Below, one piece after another: positions 12,470 to 23,213 of a DNA stretch of 64,000 nt. The stretch comes from Daedaleopsis sinensis. Its lineage: Eukaryota > Basidiomycota > Agaricomycetes > Polyporales > Polyporaceae. The DNA is taken from assembly GCA_033807695.1 (NCBI GenBank), contig CM066303.1, positions 2,728,001 to 2,792,000 of the forward strand, written 5' to 3'. Position numbers and translations under genes: made by a program. The number at the start of each line of letters is the position of its first letter. Position 1 is the stretch's first letter. Under the pieces are notes generated by a model. It saw only the letters and a program-made list of their open reading frames with translations, searched no databases and was not told the DNA's origin.

Positions 12470-15122
12470 ATGGACGACTTTGTGAGCTCTAAAGGCGAAC
12501 CATCTGCGTCGACCGTGACGGCGACGTTGGCTAGCGCAGATTCGATGACGTTCCCCCAGGCGCTCCAGACGGTTCAGGAGACAGATGTGCGTAGACGATT
12601 GTATGTGGCATGCGGGTACGTCGAGTAACCATCGCACTCTCCGCACAGGTCAACATATTTGTGGCCGCACAACGCGGGGACGTCGAGACACTCCACTCTC
12701 TCATAGAGTCTGGCAAGGCAACCGCCACCGACCGCGACGACCAGAACATCACACCCCTCCACTGGGCTGCCATCAACGCGCAGATAGCCGCATGCAAGTA
12801 CCTTCTAGAGCAAGGCGCGGAGGTCGATGCGTTAGGCGGAGACCTCGTCGCGACCCCGCTGCAGTGGGCGGCGCGCAACGGATACCTGTATGTGATCCAG
12901 CTGCTCATTGCGCACAATGCGGACCCGAACATCACCGATGCCCAAGGGTACAACACCCTCCATCTCGTTACACACTCGTCTTCTGTCATGGCTCTGCTGT
13001 ATCTCCTACATCAACCCATCAACGTCGACGCACGAGACTCGCAAGGGCACACTTCTCTCATGTGGGCAGCCTACCAGGGGGATGCCCTCTCGGTCGAGCT
13101 TCTTCTCAAGCATGGTGCTAGTCCGAACACGAAGGACGACACAGGTCTGACACCGCTACACTGGGCAGTCGTGCGAGGGAACCGGGTGTGCATCCGGAGA
13201 CTAGTCGAAGCTGGTGGGGATGTGCATGCGAAGGATGGAGAGGGCAGGACAGCACGAGACATGGCGGTGGAACTCAAGAGCTTGGGGCCTTGGAAGCGGG
13301 CACTGGAGGAGGGCGGTCTGACGGAGGACGGCATCCCAAAACGAAAGCCACTCAGCGATGTGAGTATATGCGCCCCTATGACCCTATGCCATGCTTATGT
13401 TGCGTAGAGAAACACCAAGATTGTCATCTTCCTCATGCCAACCCTCTTCTTGTTCCTGATGTTTACGACGCTTACGATTCTCCCATGGTATACCGGTATC
13501 ATTCTTGCCATGGCGTTGTTCTTTGGCATGCACCATGTAAGTCTTGACATTTCTGCCGGATCGACCGGTGTTGACCCTATCTTAGGTTGTAACGCGGGTT
13601 CTCCTCGACAAATCAAATTACACTGACAGCGTTACTCAAAGCCCGTACTTCTCTGGCATTATCACCGGGTCCATGATCTGGGTCACCTATGCATGGCTCA
13701 GCCGTCTCATGAACCGTGAGTATGTGTTATCCTATTCTGTATATCGTTACTGAAAAGATCACCGGTAGAAACACAATCGCATCCGTTCACACATCTGACG
13801 TTGGCAATTTCCATTGGACTGTGCGCATACAACTTCTTCCGCGCTATCAGTCTAGACCCGGGGGCTTGCCCGAAGCCATCCAGTGATGGGGAACTCAAGA
13901 GCGTACGTGACAAGAAATTTTCATACGCTTGCTCCCCTGACTTGATGAATCCGACAGATCATAGAAGAGCTTGCTTCTCAAGGACGTTTAAACGGCCAGA
14001 CATTCTGCATACAGTGCATGGTGAGCTCACATCGACCACGTCCATTCAGTCTTGATTAATCATCGCGACTCAGGCTCGCAAACCACTGCGATCAAAGCAC
14101 TGCCGTGTCTGCGACCGTTGCATTGCGCGACACGACCAGTAAGTAGACTACCCATCATTGCGTGGTTCGAGCTCTCACTCGGTGTCACGTAGCCATTGCC
14201 CATGGGTATGGAACTGCAGTAAGTCTTTCTGTCATGGATAATTATTCCGCGCCGCTCACGTCCTTTGACAGTTGGTGTGAACAACCATCGGCAGTTCTTA
14301 CTCTTCGTTATGACTCTGGTTCTCGGCATCATACTGTTCGACTACCTGACGTTCGAATGTAAGCCCGGACACCCGTCTCCATGTCTTGTTTTCTGATGTC
14401 GCCGCATAGATTTCTCTAGCCTTGCGGTGTCAACCGACCCAGCAAACATCTCGCCGTCGTGTGTTCTCCCGTCGTATTTGTGCGCTATCACAGCGCACGA
14501 CACCTTCCTCTTCTCCGTCGCCGCATGGTCCACTCTGCAGCTGTCATGGACCCTCGTTCTCCTCGCCACGCAGCTTTGGCAGGTGGCACGCCAGATGACA
14601 ACGTTCGAAGTCTCCAACCTCGGGCGATACGGCTTCATGGGTGGCCGGGGCGGCTCCAGCGTCCATCAGATGGGCCAGCTCCGCCGTTCGCCGTCGAGCG
14701 ACTCCAACGGGACCGAGGGTGGGCTGAGCGGTGGCGGCCACACGCACCACGCCCATGGCATGTGCGCCGGCTGCGGGAGCGGCTTCTTGATGAGCCTCCT
14801 CGGGCTGGACCGCTTCACGAAGGGTAAGGCTGCGGACGGTCTCGCGCGCGCGGCGAAGGCCCCGAACCCGTTCGACCTCGGCATCGTCGGAAACTGCAAG
14901 GACTTCTGGAGCGCGGGCCACGAGCTTGGCGTCGAGTACGAGCGACTGTACGACGTGCCGCTCGAGGGCTTTACGGAGGCGAAGCGCAAGCGGCAGCGCG
15001 AGGAGGGCGACGATCTGCACACGGACACCGCCGGCCGCAAGTCGCTCAGGAACAAGCTGCTCATGGGCCTCGGGCTTGGCGGGCGGAGCAGGAGCGGGTA
15101 CGAGCCGCTCAGCCAGGTGTAG
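12470..15122 (+). CDS. akr1: Ankyrin-repeat DHHC palmitoyltransferase (AKR1 type)
   Basis: Membrane S-acyltransferase that attaches palmitate to cysteines of target proteins, probably at the Golgi or endosomes as in yeast Akr1. Ten exons: 12470-12586, 12649-13359, 13408-13536, 13586-13715, 13769-13902, 13958-14020, 14074-14138, 14193-14218, 14272-14358, 14410-15122; 724 residues, close to the family norm. Residues about 40-245 form ankyrin repeats (ITPLHWAAI, ATPLQWAARNGY, HTSLMWAAYQGD, LTPLHWAVVRGN). Hydrophobic segments follow in exons 3-5. The cysteine-rich domain reads [20 protein letters not shown], with DHHC at 449-452, then CIGVNNHRQF. Two more hydrophobic stretches precede TTFEVSNLGRYGFMG, similar to the TTxE motif. 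One exon (14193-14218) is only 26 nt and carries most of HCPWVWNC. All joins keep frame. Confidence 0.93.
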
Positions 15123-16139
15123 GCATCGAGGAGCCCGCCGACGTCGTAGCGTTTCCGGAGTCTGCATCTGCCGGTGTTACGTGTATAATGACAATGACTC
15201 GGAGCGGCGCAGCTCCTTGCATGGACGGTAATGTACCAACAATATGATATACTTAGTGTGTACTTGAACAGGTTCGCATCGGTCTAAGACAGGTGGGAGC
15301 ATCGATGCGCGGCTTGAGAGCGGGTGCGTGCCGCATGCAATCGCGTGTTCGTTAGAGCTGTCGGCTCCTGTGTCTGTGCCTACATCTGCAGCTGTGAGGC
15401 ACGATTGCGCAAGCGTGAGGGTGCAGTCAGCACCGCGGACTACGGCCGCAGGTGCCACAGGCTCGGTATCTGGGCGGCGGCTGGGCATCCGAACGATGCA
15501 AGTCGGTATGCAGCATACGAATCGGAACGTGCATCACACTTGAAATAAGTCCGGCAACAATGTAGCTGCTAGTTGCAATTGCTCAGCGCTCAGCGCTCAG
15601 CAACTCTGCATGCGTAGATTGTTGCGACTGTCATCGGAGGACTTTGACGTGTGTATTCGGACTACGTATACGGTACCCTCTCATCTTCAGATGACGTCGC
15701 TTGTTGGACGAGAGAGATGTACGTAGGCTTGGTGCTATACAGTATGGCCCCATATAGGCTGTAGCTCTCATCGAGACATGCGTCGATGTTGAGAACTCGC
15801 CGGGCCTCGCAGAACATTTGAAAAGCTCTTCCGATTCGGAGGAAGGTGTCAAGGGTATACATGACGGCAATAAAGGGTCCGTAAGACGGCCGCGCAAATA
15901 AGGAGGAATTAATGATACAGCAGTGGGCGGTGGGAGAGTCTACAATAAGTAGCGTAAAACAACAGCGACCGTACAGTGCAAGTTAAGTACTACTGCAATG
16001 GGGCCCGGGATGGATGACGCAGAAGACGACACCCTTTGACGCCTGACAGATCGGGAGAGATAATGTTCCATCTACGTAGCTTAGTCGATAACTGCCGTGC
16101 AGTCTATGGAGGGCAGTGCATGCAAGAGAACGATCATGT
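15123..16139. other. Intergenic region between convergent AKR1 and bicupin genes
   Basis: About 1 kb between two converging 3' ends. Short ORFs exist on both strands (for example 15324-15548 plus, 15631-15897 minus), but none has a recognisable domain or coding feel. A short direct repeat, CAGCGCTCAGCGCTCAGCAA, occurs near 15583-15602. Nothing else seen. Confidence 0.5.
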
Positions 16140-18090
16140 TCACGCAATCACGATCTGTTTCTCCTTCTTGAATGTCTCGACCGTCTCAACGGGAATCTTG
16201 AGGAGGTCCGCCACGACTTGCCTGGGCATGAGCGCTAGCCTGTAACACATACCGCGTGGATCAGCCTGTGTCACAGAACCCGAGATCAAAAAGGTGAGGC
16301 AGGCACCATTGAGTCGCGCTGAAGTCGACGAACTTCGGCGCTTTGAAGAGCTCCAGGTAGATGAGCGGCTCAGTCGGCGACAAGTTCTTGATGTAGTGTC
16401 CGTACGAGACAGGGAACACCCCCGTGTCACCGGGCTAGCATCAACGTTGCACGTCAGAACTGTGATAAACCTCGAGTGGCGCGATAAGATGAGGGTCCGG
16501 GCATACCTGGAAGTCAAAGGTCCTCGCGGTACTGCCGCCCGCAAAGGCAGTGGCGCGCGCATGGCCGCTGATGATGTAGAGCCACTCTGTGGGCGGAAAC
16601 ACCGAACGGCGGCGGTCAGTGCCCGGAGGTCGCACGCGTGAAACACAAGCAAAGTCCACTCACCATCCGCAGTGTGCCAGTGGAGCTCGCGCAGCCCGTT
16701 GGGCTCGACAAACACAAGCGCACTCGCGAGCTGCGTCGAAACCGGGAAGTTCGTCACAGAGTCTTGAATCTTGACCCACCCGCCGGGCGCCTCTTTCTTC
16801 GGTTGATCGGCGAGATGGAAGACGAACGGGCTGGGGACATCGCCGGCGGGGTCCGGCACCGCCTGCTCACTAGCGTGGCCGAACGGCGGCGGTGCAACCG
16901 TGCTCTTCAGGATGTACGGGTCCTTCTGCGGGATGCCAGTGAGCACGTCGACGCCGACACCGAAGTTCTGTGCGACGATCTCGAGCGGAGTGTGCGCGAG
17001 CCAGTCAGACAACATGAATGTTGTCCCAGCCGCATCAAAGTTGCCGTCAGTGAAGATGAGCAGGATCTCAAGGCCCTCGTCCAGTGCCTGGATGGAATGG
17101 GGCACGCCGACGGGGAAGCTGATGGATGCGCATCCCGGAATCAGTACGCGACTCGGTGCCTGCTAGGAAGACTGCTCAAACGCACTAGTAGATGTCAGGG
17201 TCGGAACCCGCGGTTGGGCCTTTGACGTCCGAGATGTAGCTCCGTCCGCTGTCGTCGATGGCTGAGATGCGGCCTGTGCCATTGAGGATGTAGCCCCACT
17301 CGGCGACACGGTGCCAGTGCCTGCGGCGCGGCGAAGATTTCAGTCAGCGCGCAGACGTTACGTAGCTTTGCATAAGACGCACAGTTCACGGTAGGCGTTA
17401 GGGGAGAGACGAAGCTCGGCAGCAGCGAGGTCCTTGGCTGATGTCCGACGTCAACTTCGCACGTCAATCGGAGCGGGGAAGCAGAATCACTCACAAGGCG
17501 GCAAGTCCGTGATTGTCTGTTCGCGTACCCAACCTCCCTAAAAAGTAACGTCGTTGAGTCGCGTTTTGGATAATTCGGAATCGTTGTGCTGCGTACGTTC
17601 AGGAGGCGCGTGTGCGACAGTGACATCGACCACTTCAAATTCGGAATCGTGCCTGCGGGGGCGGGGGCGATGTGCATCAGAGGGGTACCGAGGGGTATGC
17701 CAAGGATACGCTCGTACCTGCATCGGTGGGAGGCGCAGCGAGGTTGTCCGGGTTTTGCGCGTCGATTTCGTGATTCGCCGCCGCGAGGTACGTGTCTCCG
17801 AGCCCGTTGCGAATTGGCTGGGGGTCTGAGCCAGCCGGCCAGGTCGCCACCTGCCCAACATCCGGCGGGGTAATATCCCGCTTGGCCTTCATCGCCCCAT
17901 CGAAGTACTCGGGGCGAAGGTGGCGGGTAGGGGTCGTCGCTGCAGACCGCCTGCCGAAGTTCAGCGGTTTCACGGAGGCACCCTCGCGGGCGAGGAATGC
18001 GCGGAGCTGCTCGTCGTCGGTGGGCGAAGCGGAGACGGCGCCGCTGAGTGCGAGCGCAGAGAGAAGCACCTGAGATAGCCGAAGAAGCAT
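16140..18090 (-). CDS. Secreted bicupin, oxalate decarboxylase family (atypical lid)
   Basis: Nine exons on the minus strand: 18090-17718, 17652-17597, 17537-17495, 17437-17383, 17320-17186, 17118-16664, 16586-16507, 16434-16307, 16239-16140; 474 residues. The N-terminus MLLRLSQVLLSALALSGAVSAS is a signal peptide. Cupin 1 has metal ligands His177, His179, Glu183 (ELHWHRVAEW) and His228 (FPVGVPHS). Cupin 2 has His367, His369, Glu373 (HWHTADEW) and His412 (SYGHYIKN). Both sites could hold Mn. The family includes oxalate decarboxylases that turn oxalate into formate and CO2. In decarboxylases the lid after DGNF reads like SENST with a catalytic Glu; here it reads FDAAGTT (248-254), with no acidic residue at the Glu position. 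Oxalate decarboxylation is therefore uncertain; another bicupin activity is possible. Confidence 0.88.
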
Positions 18091-18165
18091 GGCAAGAGCA
18101 CCGGAGGGGATATGGGGCGCAGCTGGGGAGGGCTACGAGGAGGAAGCTTCAACGGCCATTGCCAT

Positions 18166-18171
18166 CTTATA
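18166..18171 (-). promoter_or_regulatory. TATA box of the bicupin gene
   Basis: TATAAG on the minus strand, about 75 nt upstream of the ATG at 18090. Confidence 0.5.
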
Positions 18172-20672
18172 GGCGCAGCCTCGCGCACGCGGGGGATCGT
18201 CCGATTCATGGATCTTGACGTTGGACACGGCATTGGTCTCGCGTACCTCCTTGGGATTCTCCTAAACCGTTGCTGCAACCGAAATGTATGCTCCCACGAT
18301 GTCGACCGGGGGACATCATGTGCATATGGCGTTTGTGCACTGGTAGATCTTGCAGTAGCGCGCATAGCATTAGGTAGGCAACCATTGGTGGTCGCAGTCG
18401 AGCTTGGGGGAACATGCGGGCCCGGTGAGATCAACAGTCTCAGATTGGTGACGGACATAAGTACCGGGAAGTCTGTGGTGCAGTATGGTCGGGCCCATGC
18501 GACGGGGGTAAGTATGATCCAGCCTGCAAACTAGGAAATTGTCGAGTTCGATACCTGATAACACACATGGAAGCACAGATGGCGCAAGACGCGTGGTAAA
18601 GGAGATAAGTCGCTTACCGCTGACCGCCGTATAAAACACCATCATTGCCATGTTCTTTCGCAGGCGGTGCATCATTTGTAGTCGGTAACGAATCCTAACC
18701 ACTCTGTTACGACGTTTTGTGGGAGGGAGGATGTCGAGCGGCCTCTTCTCGACCGGGACCGATGGACGCGCTAGTAATGCATTCGCGGCATTAGCACAGA
18801 CAAATGCATGAAGAAGAGGTCATGGTATGCCGAGCGAGGGCGCGGGTCCGCTGCGTACCTATGCATCCACCGTCGCTGATTGAAAGGAACGCATAGGCGC
18901 CCTAGCTGCCCAATGGCACAAGTTGTGTATGCAAAGAGGCGTGGTCGGCATTCCCACCGACCCCTTCCACTCCGCGCGATCCATCATCATGATCCAGGCC
19001 TAAGATTTACAAAGCCACAAGCTTAAGGCGCTCGGTGTCAGCCCGTAACGGATGTGTCCCCCGCTAATATCCCCACAAAGTCACACTACCACTTACCGTC
19101 ATCAGCATCCACATAACATATATAAGAGTTAAACATAGCACAGATCTGAGACGCGTCAGAGCGCGTCGGCGATCGAACGTGCGACACCTAAATCCGCGAA
19201 AGAAAGACGCCTCATACGATCAACGGATGCACTCTGTCAGCTGCAGACACTGTACCGCGGGTCTTCCTGCACCTTCAGGAGCAACCAGTATTGGTGGCGG
19301 CGTCCGGACGGGTTGCTTACGACACCGGTGCTTTCGGGCCCCTCAGCAATTCGGAATAGATAGAGCTGAATTCAAGAGGATGTACGTACTCAATATCGCC
19401 TCTCACGACTTGCGACTGGCGATATTGAGTGTACCCAGCGCCAAGTGGCTAGTCGGAGGAGGCCCTGAAAACACTGGCATGAGGTTGGTTGGCGGATGAA
19501 AGTTCTTGTTATCCGTCCACGGTGAAAACTCCACCGACGTCGAAAAGAGGCCGACTAGAGAGAGTCAGGCTTGGGCTGGTACTCACCGAGCCTCTCCTAT
19601 GCAGGTTTATTCTTGGCCGACGATATTATCCGAAGAACATTGGTCAGTTGCTAGTCAGCTCAAACGAACCCGTGAAGCTTCGCGAGGGCGTACATTCTCA
19701 TGCCAAGAGGCCCATCGCGTCAGGTGTGTAGTGAGGCAATGATACGGACACCTATTTCTCGTCTATCGCGCTATGGTGTGTCTTTCTTCATTCGAATGAC
19801 CGAACATCCGTGAGAAACCGCATTGTAAATGCCCTGACGACGCGGCAGACATTGCCGACGAACCCGTCTGCGTCAGCCACGATGGCGTAAGACGGCGAGC
19901 ATGGGTTCGACTCAAACCCCTGGGGTAAGTACAACGCTCTTAGCTGATTCATGGCTGTGTCAACGAACGGCAATGCGTATCGTACCCTTGCGTACCTCTC
20001 AGTACATAATCTTGAGTTGCTCATCGCGGAGCGATTTATGATGCTCCTGGAATGTCGACTAAGACTCCGGGCTCATCTTGACAATTGACCTCCATGACGT
20101 GCTTGCGTTCAGAACTTCTAGTTGCACTCTCTTTCAGTGACCACTGACCAGACAATCTTCCTTCCACTCATCTGCTGATGTACACGTTCACGCGTGTGCC
20201 AACTAGAGGCATATAGCTGCCTATAACGTCCTGCCAAGCTTGGTCCAACAGCGGTTTTACGCGCGGGGGTCGCAGCTGGTACTGCCGCTCCAGGTAAACG
20301 TTTGATACTACGAGAAGTTGACTCACCCTGTGCACCCGCTCAGGCTAGCCGTTGTACAGAGACTACCTCAGAGTTAAGTAAACATGTCTTTCGCCGGCCT
20401 TCATGATTGCTGCGCCAATTATATATGCTCATCTCCTGTGCGCAAGCTGACGGCATTCATGAGGTGAAAGATCAAGCTTTCAGGGCAACTAGTATCGTCG
20501 AGGTGGTAGCGGAAGGTAAGTAAGTTAACATTCCGATACATTGACAAGCAAGACCTCGGCGAGCCTGCCCTAAACAGCGAATGCACGTGCCGGATCCGAG
20601 GTGATAACAGAAAAAATCTTGAAGATCTGAGCCATCTCAGCTCTCTTCTGTACATCCATCTCATTTCGCAAA
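18172..20672. other. Long intergenic region between bicupin and eEF1B gamma
   Basis: 2.5 kb between divergent genes. Short ORFs up to about 140 codons (for example 18112-18534 plus) have no domain, splice support or consistent coding pattern. A 13-bp inverted repeat occurs at 19388-19430. A T-arm-like string near 19905 was checked and does not fold as a tRNA. Otherwise nothing recognised; the right end must contain the eEF1B gamma promoter. Confidence 0.5.
19388..19430. repeat. 13-bp perfect inverted repeat
   Basis: ACTCAATATCGCC at 19388-19400 and its exact reverse complement at 19418-19430, separated by 17 nt. It lies in the gene-free interval. Function unknown. Confidence 0.7.
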
Positions 20673-22331
20673 ATGGCCTCCATCGGCACTCTCTGGACGA
20701 CTACTGAGCATGCCACTGGCAAGCGCGTACGTTTCCAGTCTCGACGCGATCGGAAACGCGACATCTGACCGCTTTCGACCGTCAGATTCGCGCTGTTGCC
20801 GCACTCGGTGGTCTCAAGGTCGACCTGCCTGAGTCGTATGCCCACTTCCAGGACAACCAGAAGCCTGAGTTTCTCGCCAAGTTCCCTCATGGCAAAATCC
20901 CCGCTTTTGAGGGTGCAGATGGCTTCAAACTGTTCGAGACAGCCGCGATTGGGCGTTACTGTGAGTGATTCTTTCCATCTGGTTTATCAAGCCATGAGAC
21001 GAGCGAAAGGATGAGAGATTTTATCATCAGTTATCCCTGTCTTAATCCTTGTGTCGACAGTTGTTATGATTCTGATCCGCTCGTCTCTTTCCACGAAGTC
21101 GAGCATTTCTACTCACGTTCTTGATTAGTTGCTTCTCTTGCGCCCAACGCCAACCTCCTCGGTACCGATGTGAAAGAGGCCGCTCTTGTTGATCAGTGGG
21201 TCTCGTTCGCCGACAGCGAGATCGCACATAATACCGACTTCATCTTCGGCCTCGTCAAGGGCATCATCACCCCCTACGCCAAGCCCGTAAGTTGTATGTG
21301 ATTCGATGTCGCATTCGGTTACTTACAGGAGTGAACAGATCCACACGGCGATTGCTGAACGTCAGCTCCGTTCCTTGAGAACTCTTGAAGGTTTCCTTGC
21401 CACCCGTACCTTCCTTGTCACCGAGCGCATCACCCTCGCCGACCTTGCCATTGCCTCCGCCATCTTCCGTGCTGTCAGCATCACCATCGACGCCCCCCTA
21501 CGTGAGCAGCTCCCCAACGTTATCCGTCACTTCGAGACCGTTATCAACCACCCCGTGGTAAAGCCGATCTTCGGTGAGCCCTCGTACGTTGATAAAGCCC
21601 TCGCTTTCACTCCTCCTCCCAAGGAGAAGAAGGAGGTGAAGCCCGCTCCTGCTCCCGCGCCCAAGGCTGAGAAGCCAAAGAAGGTAGAGGAAGAGGAGGA
21701 TGACGACGACATTCCGAAGGAGGAGCCTAAAGCGAAGAACCCTCTGGATTCTCTCCCCAAGTCTTCGCTCAACCTCGAGGACTGGAAGCGTGCATACTCT
21801 AACAAGGATACGCGTGGTGCGGGTGGTTCTCTTGAGTGGTTCTACCAGAAGTACGTCACTTTGGACTCTACTCAATGACGTCCGCTTATGAGGGTTTAGC
21901 TTCGACCCTGAGGGCTTCTCCCTCTGGCGTGTGGACTTCAAGTACAACGACGAGCTCACCCAGACTTTCATGTCGTCGAACCTTATCGGCGGTTTCTTCA
22001 ACCGTCTCGAGGCGTCGCGCAAGTACTTGTTCGGTTCCATGGGTGTCCTCGGCGAGACGAACAACTCGATCATCTCCGGTGCCCTCATTGCTCGTGGGCA
22101 GGACATCAAGCCCGTAGTGGATGTCGCACCCGACTGGGAGTCGTACGAGTTCAAGCGCATCGACCTCAGCAACGCCGACGACAAGGCGTTCTTCGAGGCT
22201 GCGTTGGCGTGGGATCTCGAGATTGATGGAAAGAAGTGGGCGGACGGCAAGAACGTGAGTCCTTAGCTCCGATCGACAAGCCATCTATGCTGATGCTTCT
22301 TTCATTCCCTTCGCATGCGCAGTTCAAGTAA
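20673..22331 (+). CDS. Translation elongation factor eEF1B gamma
   Basis: Structural subunit of the eEF1B complex that anchors the nucleotide-exchange subunits for eEF1A during translation elongation; cytosolic. Six exons: 20673-20726, 20786-20960, 21129-21286, 21339-21850, 21900-22254, 22323-22331; 420 residues, normal for the family. The N-terminal part is a glutathione-transferase-like fold (PEFLAKFPHGKIPAFEG, then ERITLADLAIASAIFR). A Lys/Pro/Ala/Glu-rich linker follows (PPPKEKKEVKPAPAPAP, EEEEDDDDIPKEEPKAKNP). The EF1G domain starts near 257 (LNLEDWKRAYSN) and contains FDPEGFSLWRVDFKYNDELT, FMSSNLIGGFFNRL and DVAPDWESYEFKRID. The last exon encodes only Phe-Lys-stop. Sequence matches animal and yeast orthologues closely. 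Confidence 0.95.
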
Positions 22332-23213
22332 ACGCGGTTGGCATGGTCGAATCTCGCTAGATGTATCATTTACTTTGCTATCATGCTTGTGTCGCTAGTA
22401 TCGGGGCTTGTTGTGTTGTTGCAGTATCATGAAATTCAAAAAGAAGTGTAAAGAGTACCCCACCTAAGTACCACAGATCTAGAGTCCCTAGGTCGCGTTG
22501 GAGTTTTCGGAGTCGCCAATCGTGGACGCCTTGGAGCTATAGGTTCGTCGCAATTGCCTCATGGTACTATAGTAACGCTACTTACCGGCGTTAATCTAGA
22601 TCTAGTCTTGGCGCCTGAAATGATTGTCACACTGGCATCCATTGTCAAGTTACTTAAATACCTCTCTGCCTTTCGTCTCCCCTCCTTTGTAGGGTTCGCC
22701 ACTAATGTTTCTTTGCACTGTCCAGGATTGTAGAAGATGGAACCGATAGCGCGGATAGGCTACAAGTCGCTCACACGTTCGGACTCGCGTGCTCATGACA
22801 CTTTCCGGGTCCAATCGCACGGCCGCGGTCGCGCAACTCGCGTTTAAGGCGGTGAGTAAGTACATAGACAATCGCGATTCGCTGAAGCCCTTTGAAACAC
22901 GCCCCCAAAGCAGGTGAAGACAACCGATGTGGACCAACCCTTTCGCTTGGCAGAGCCGTCGTATTGTGTCCGACACCGGCTCCGACTTCGCTTAAGTAGT
23001 CTTCACCGAGCACAAGCAGACACAAGCCCACGATTCCAATCTCCGCATAGCGGACCTATCGGTGGACGGAGCAGGTCGAAGAGCTTCGCCGATCGCTAAC
23101 TTCGCTTGTCGCTGCAAGTCTTGGAGCTTGGAGTCTTGGTACATAATGTGATATCACACGGGAAGGGACAGTCTCTTCTTTCCCCCTCTCGCCCATCGCT
23201 CGTCCATGTCATC
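22332..23213. other. Intergenic region between eEF1B gamma and GH79 gene A
   Basis: No gene seen. It must hold the 3' end of eEF1B gamma and the promoter of the GH79 gene; no clear TATA element was found close to 23214. Confidence 0.5.

Noticed and set aside
18112..18534. 140-codon plus-strand ORF upstream of the bicupin
   Set aside because: Lies in the promoter region of the minus-strand gene, with no domain or splice evidence.
19895..19960. Possible tRNA (GGGTTCGACTCAAACCCC)
   Set aside because: The string mimics a T arm, but no acceptor, D or anticodon stems can be formed around it.
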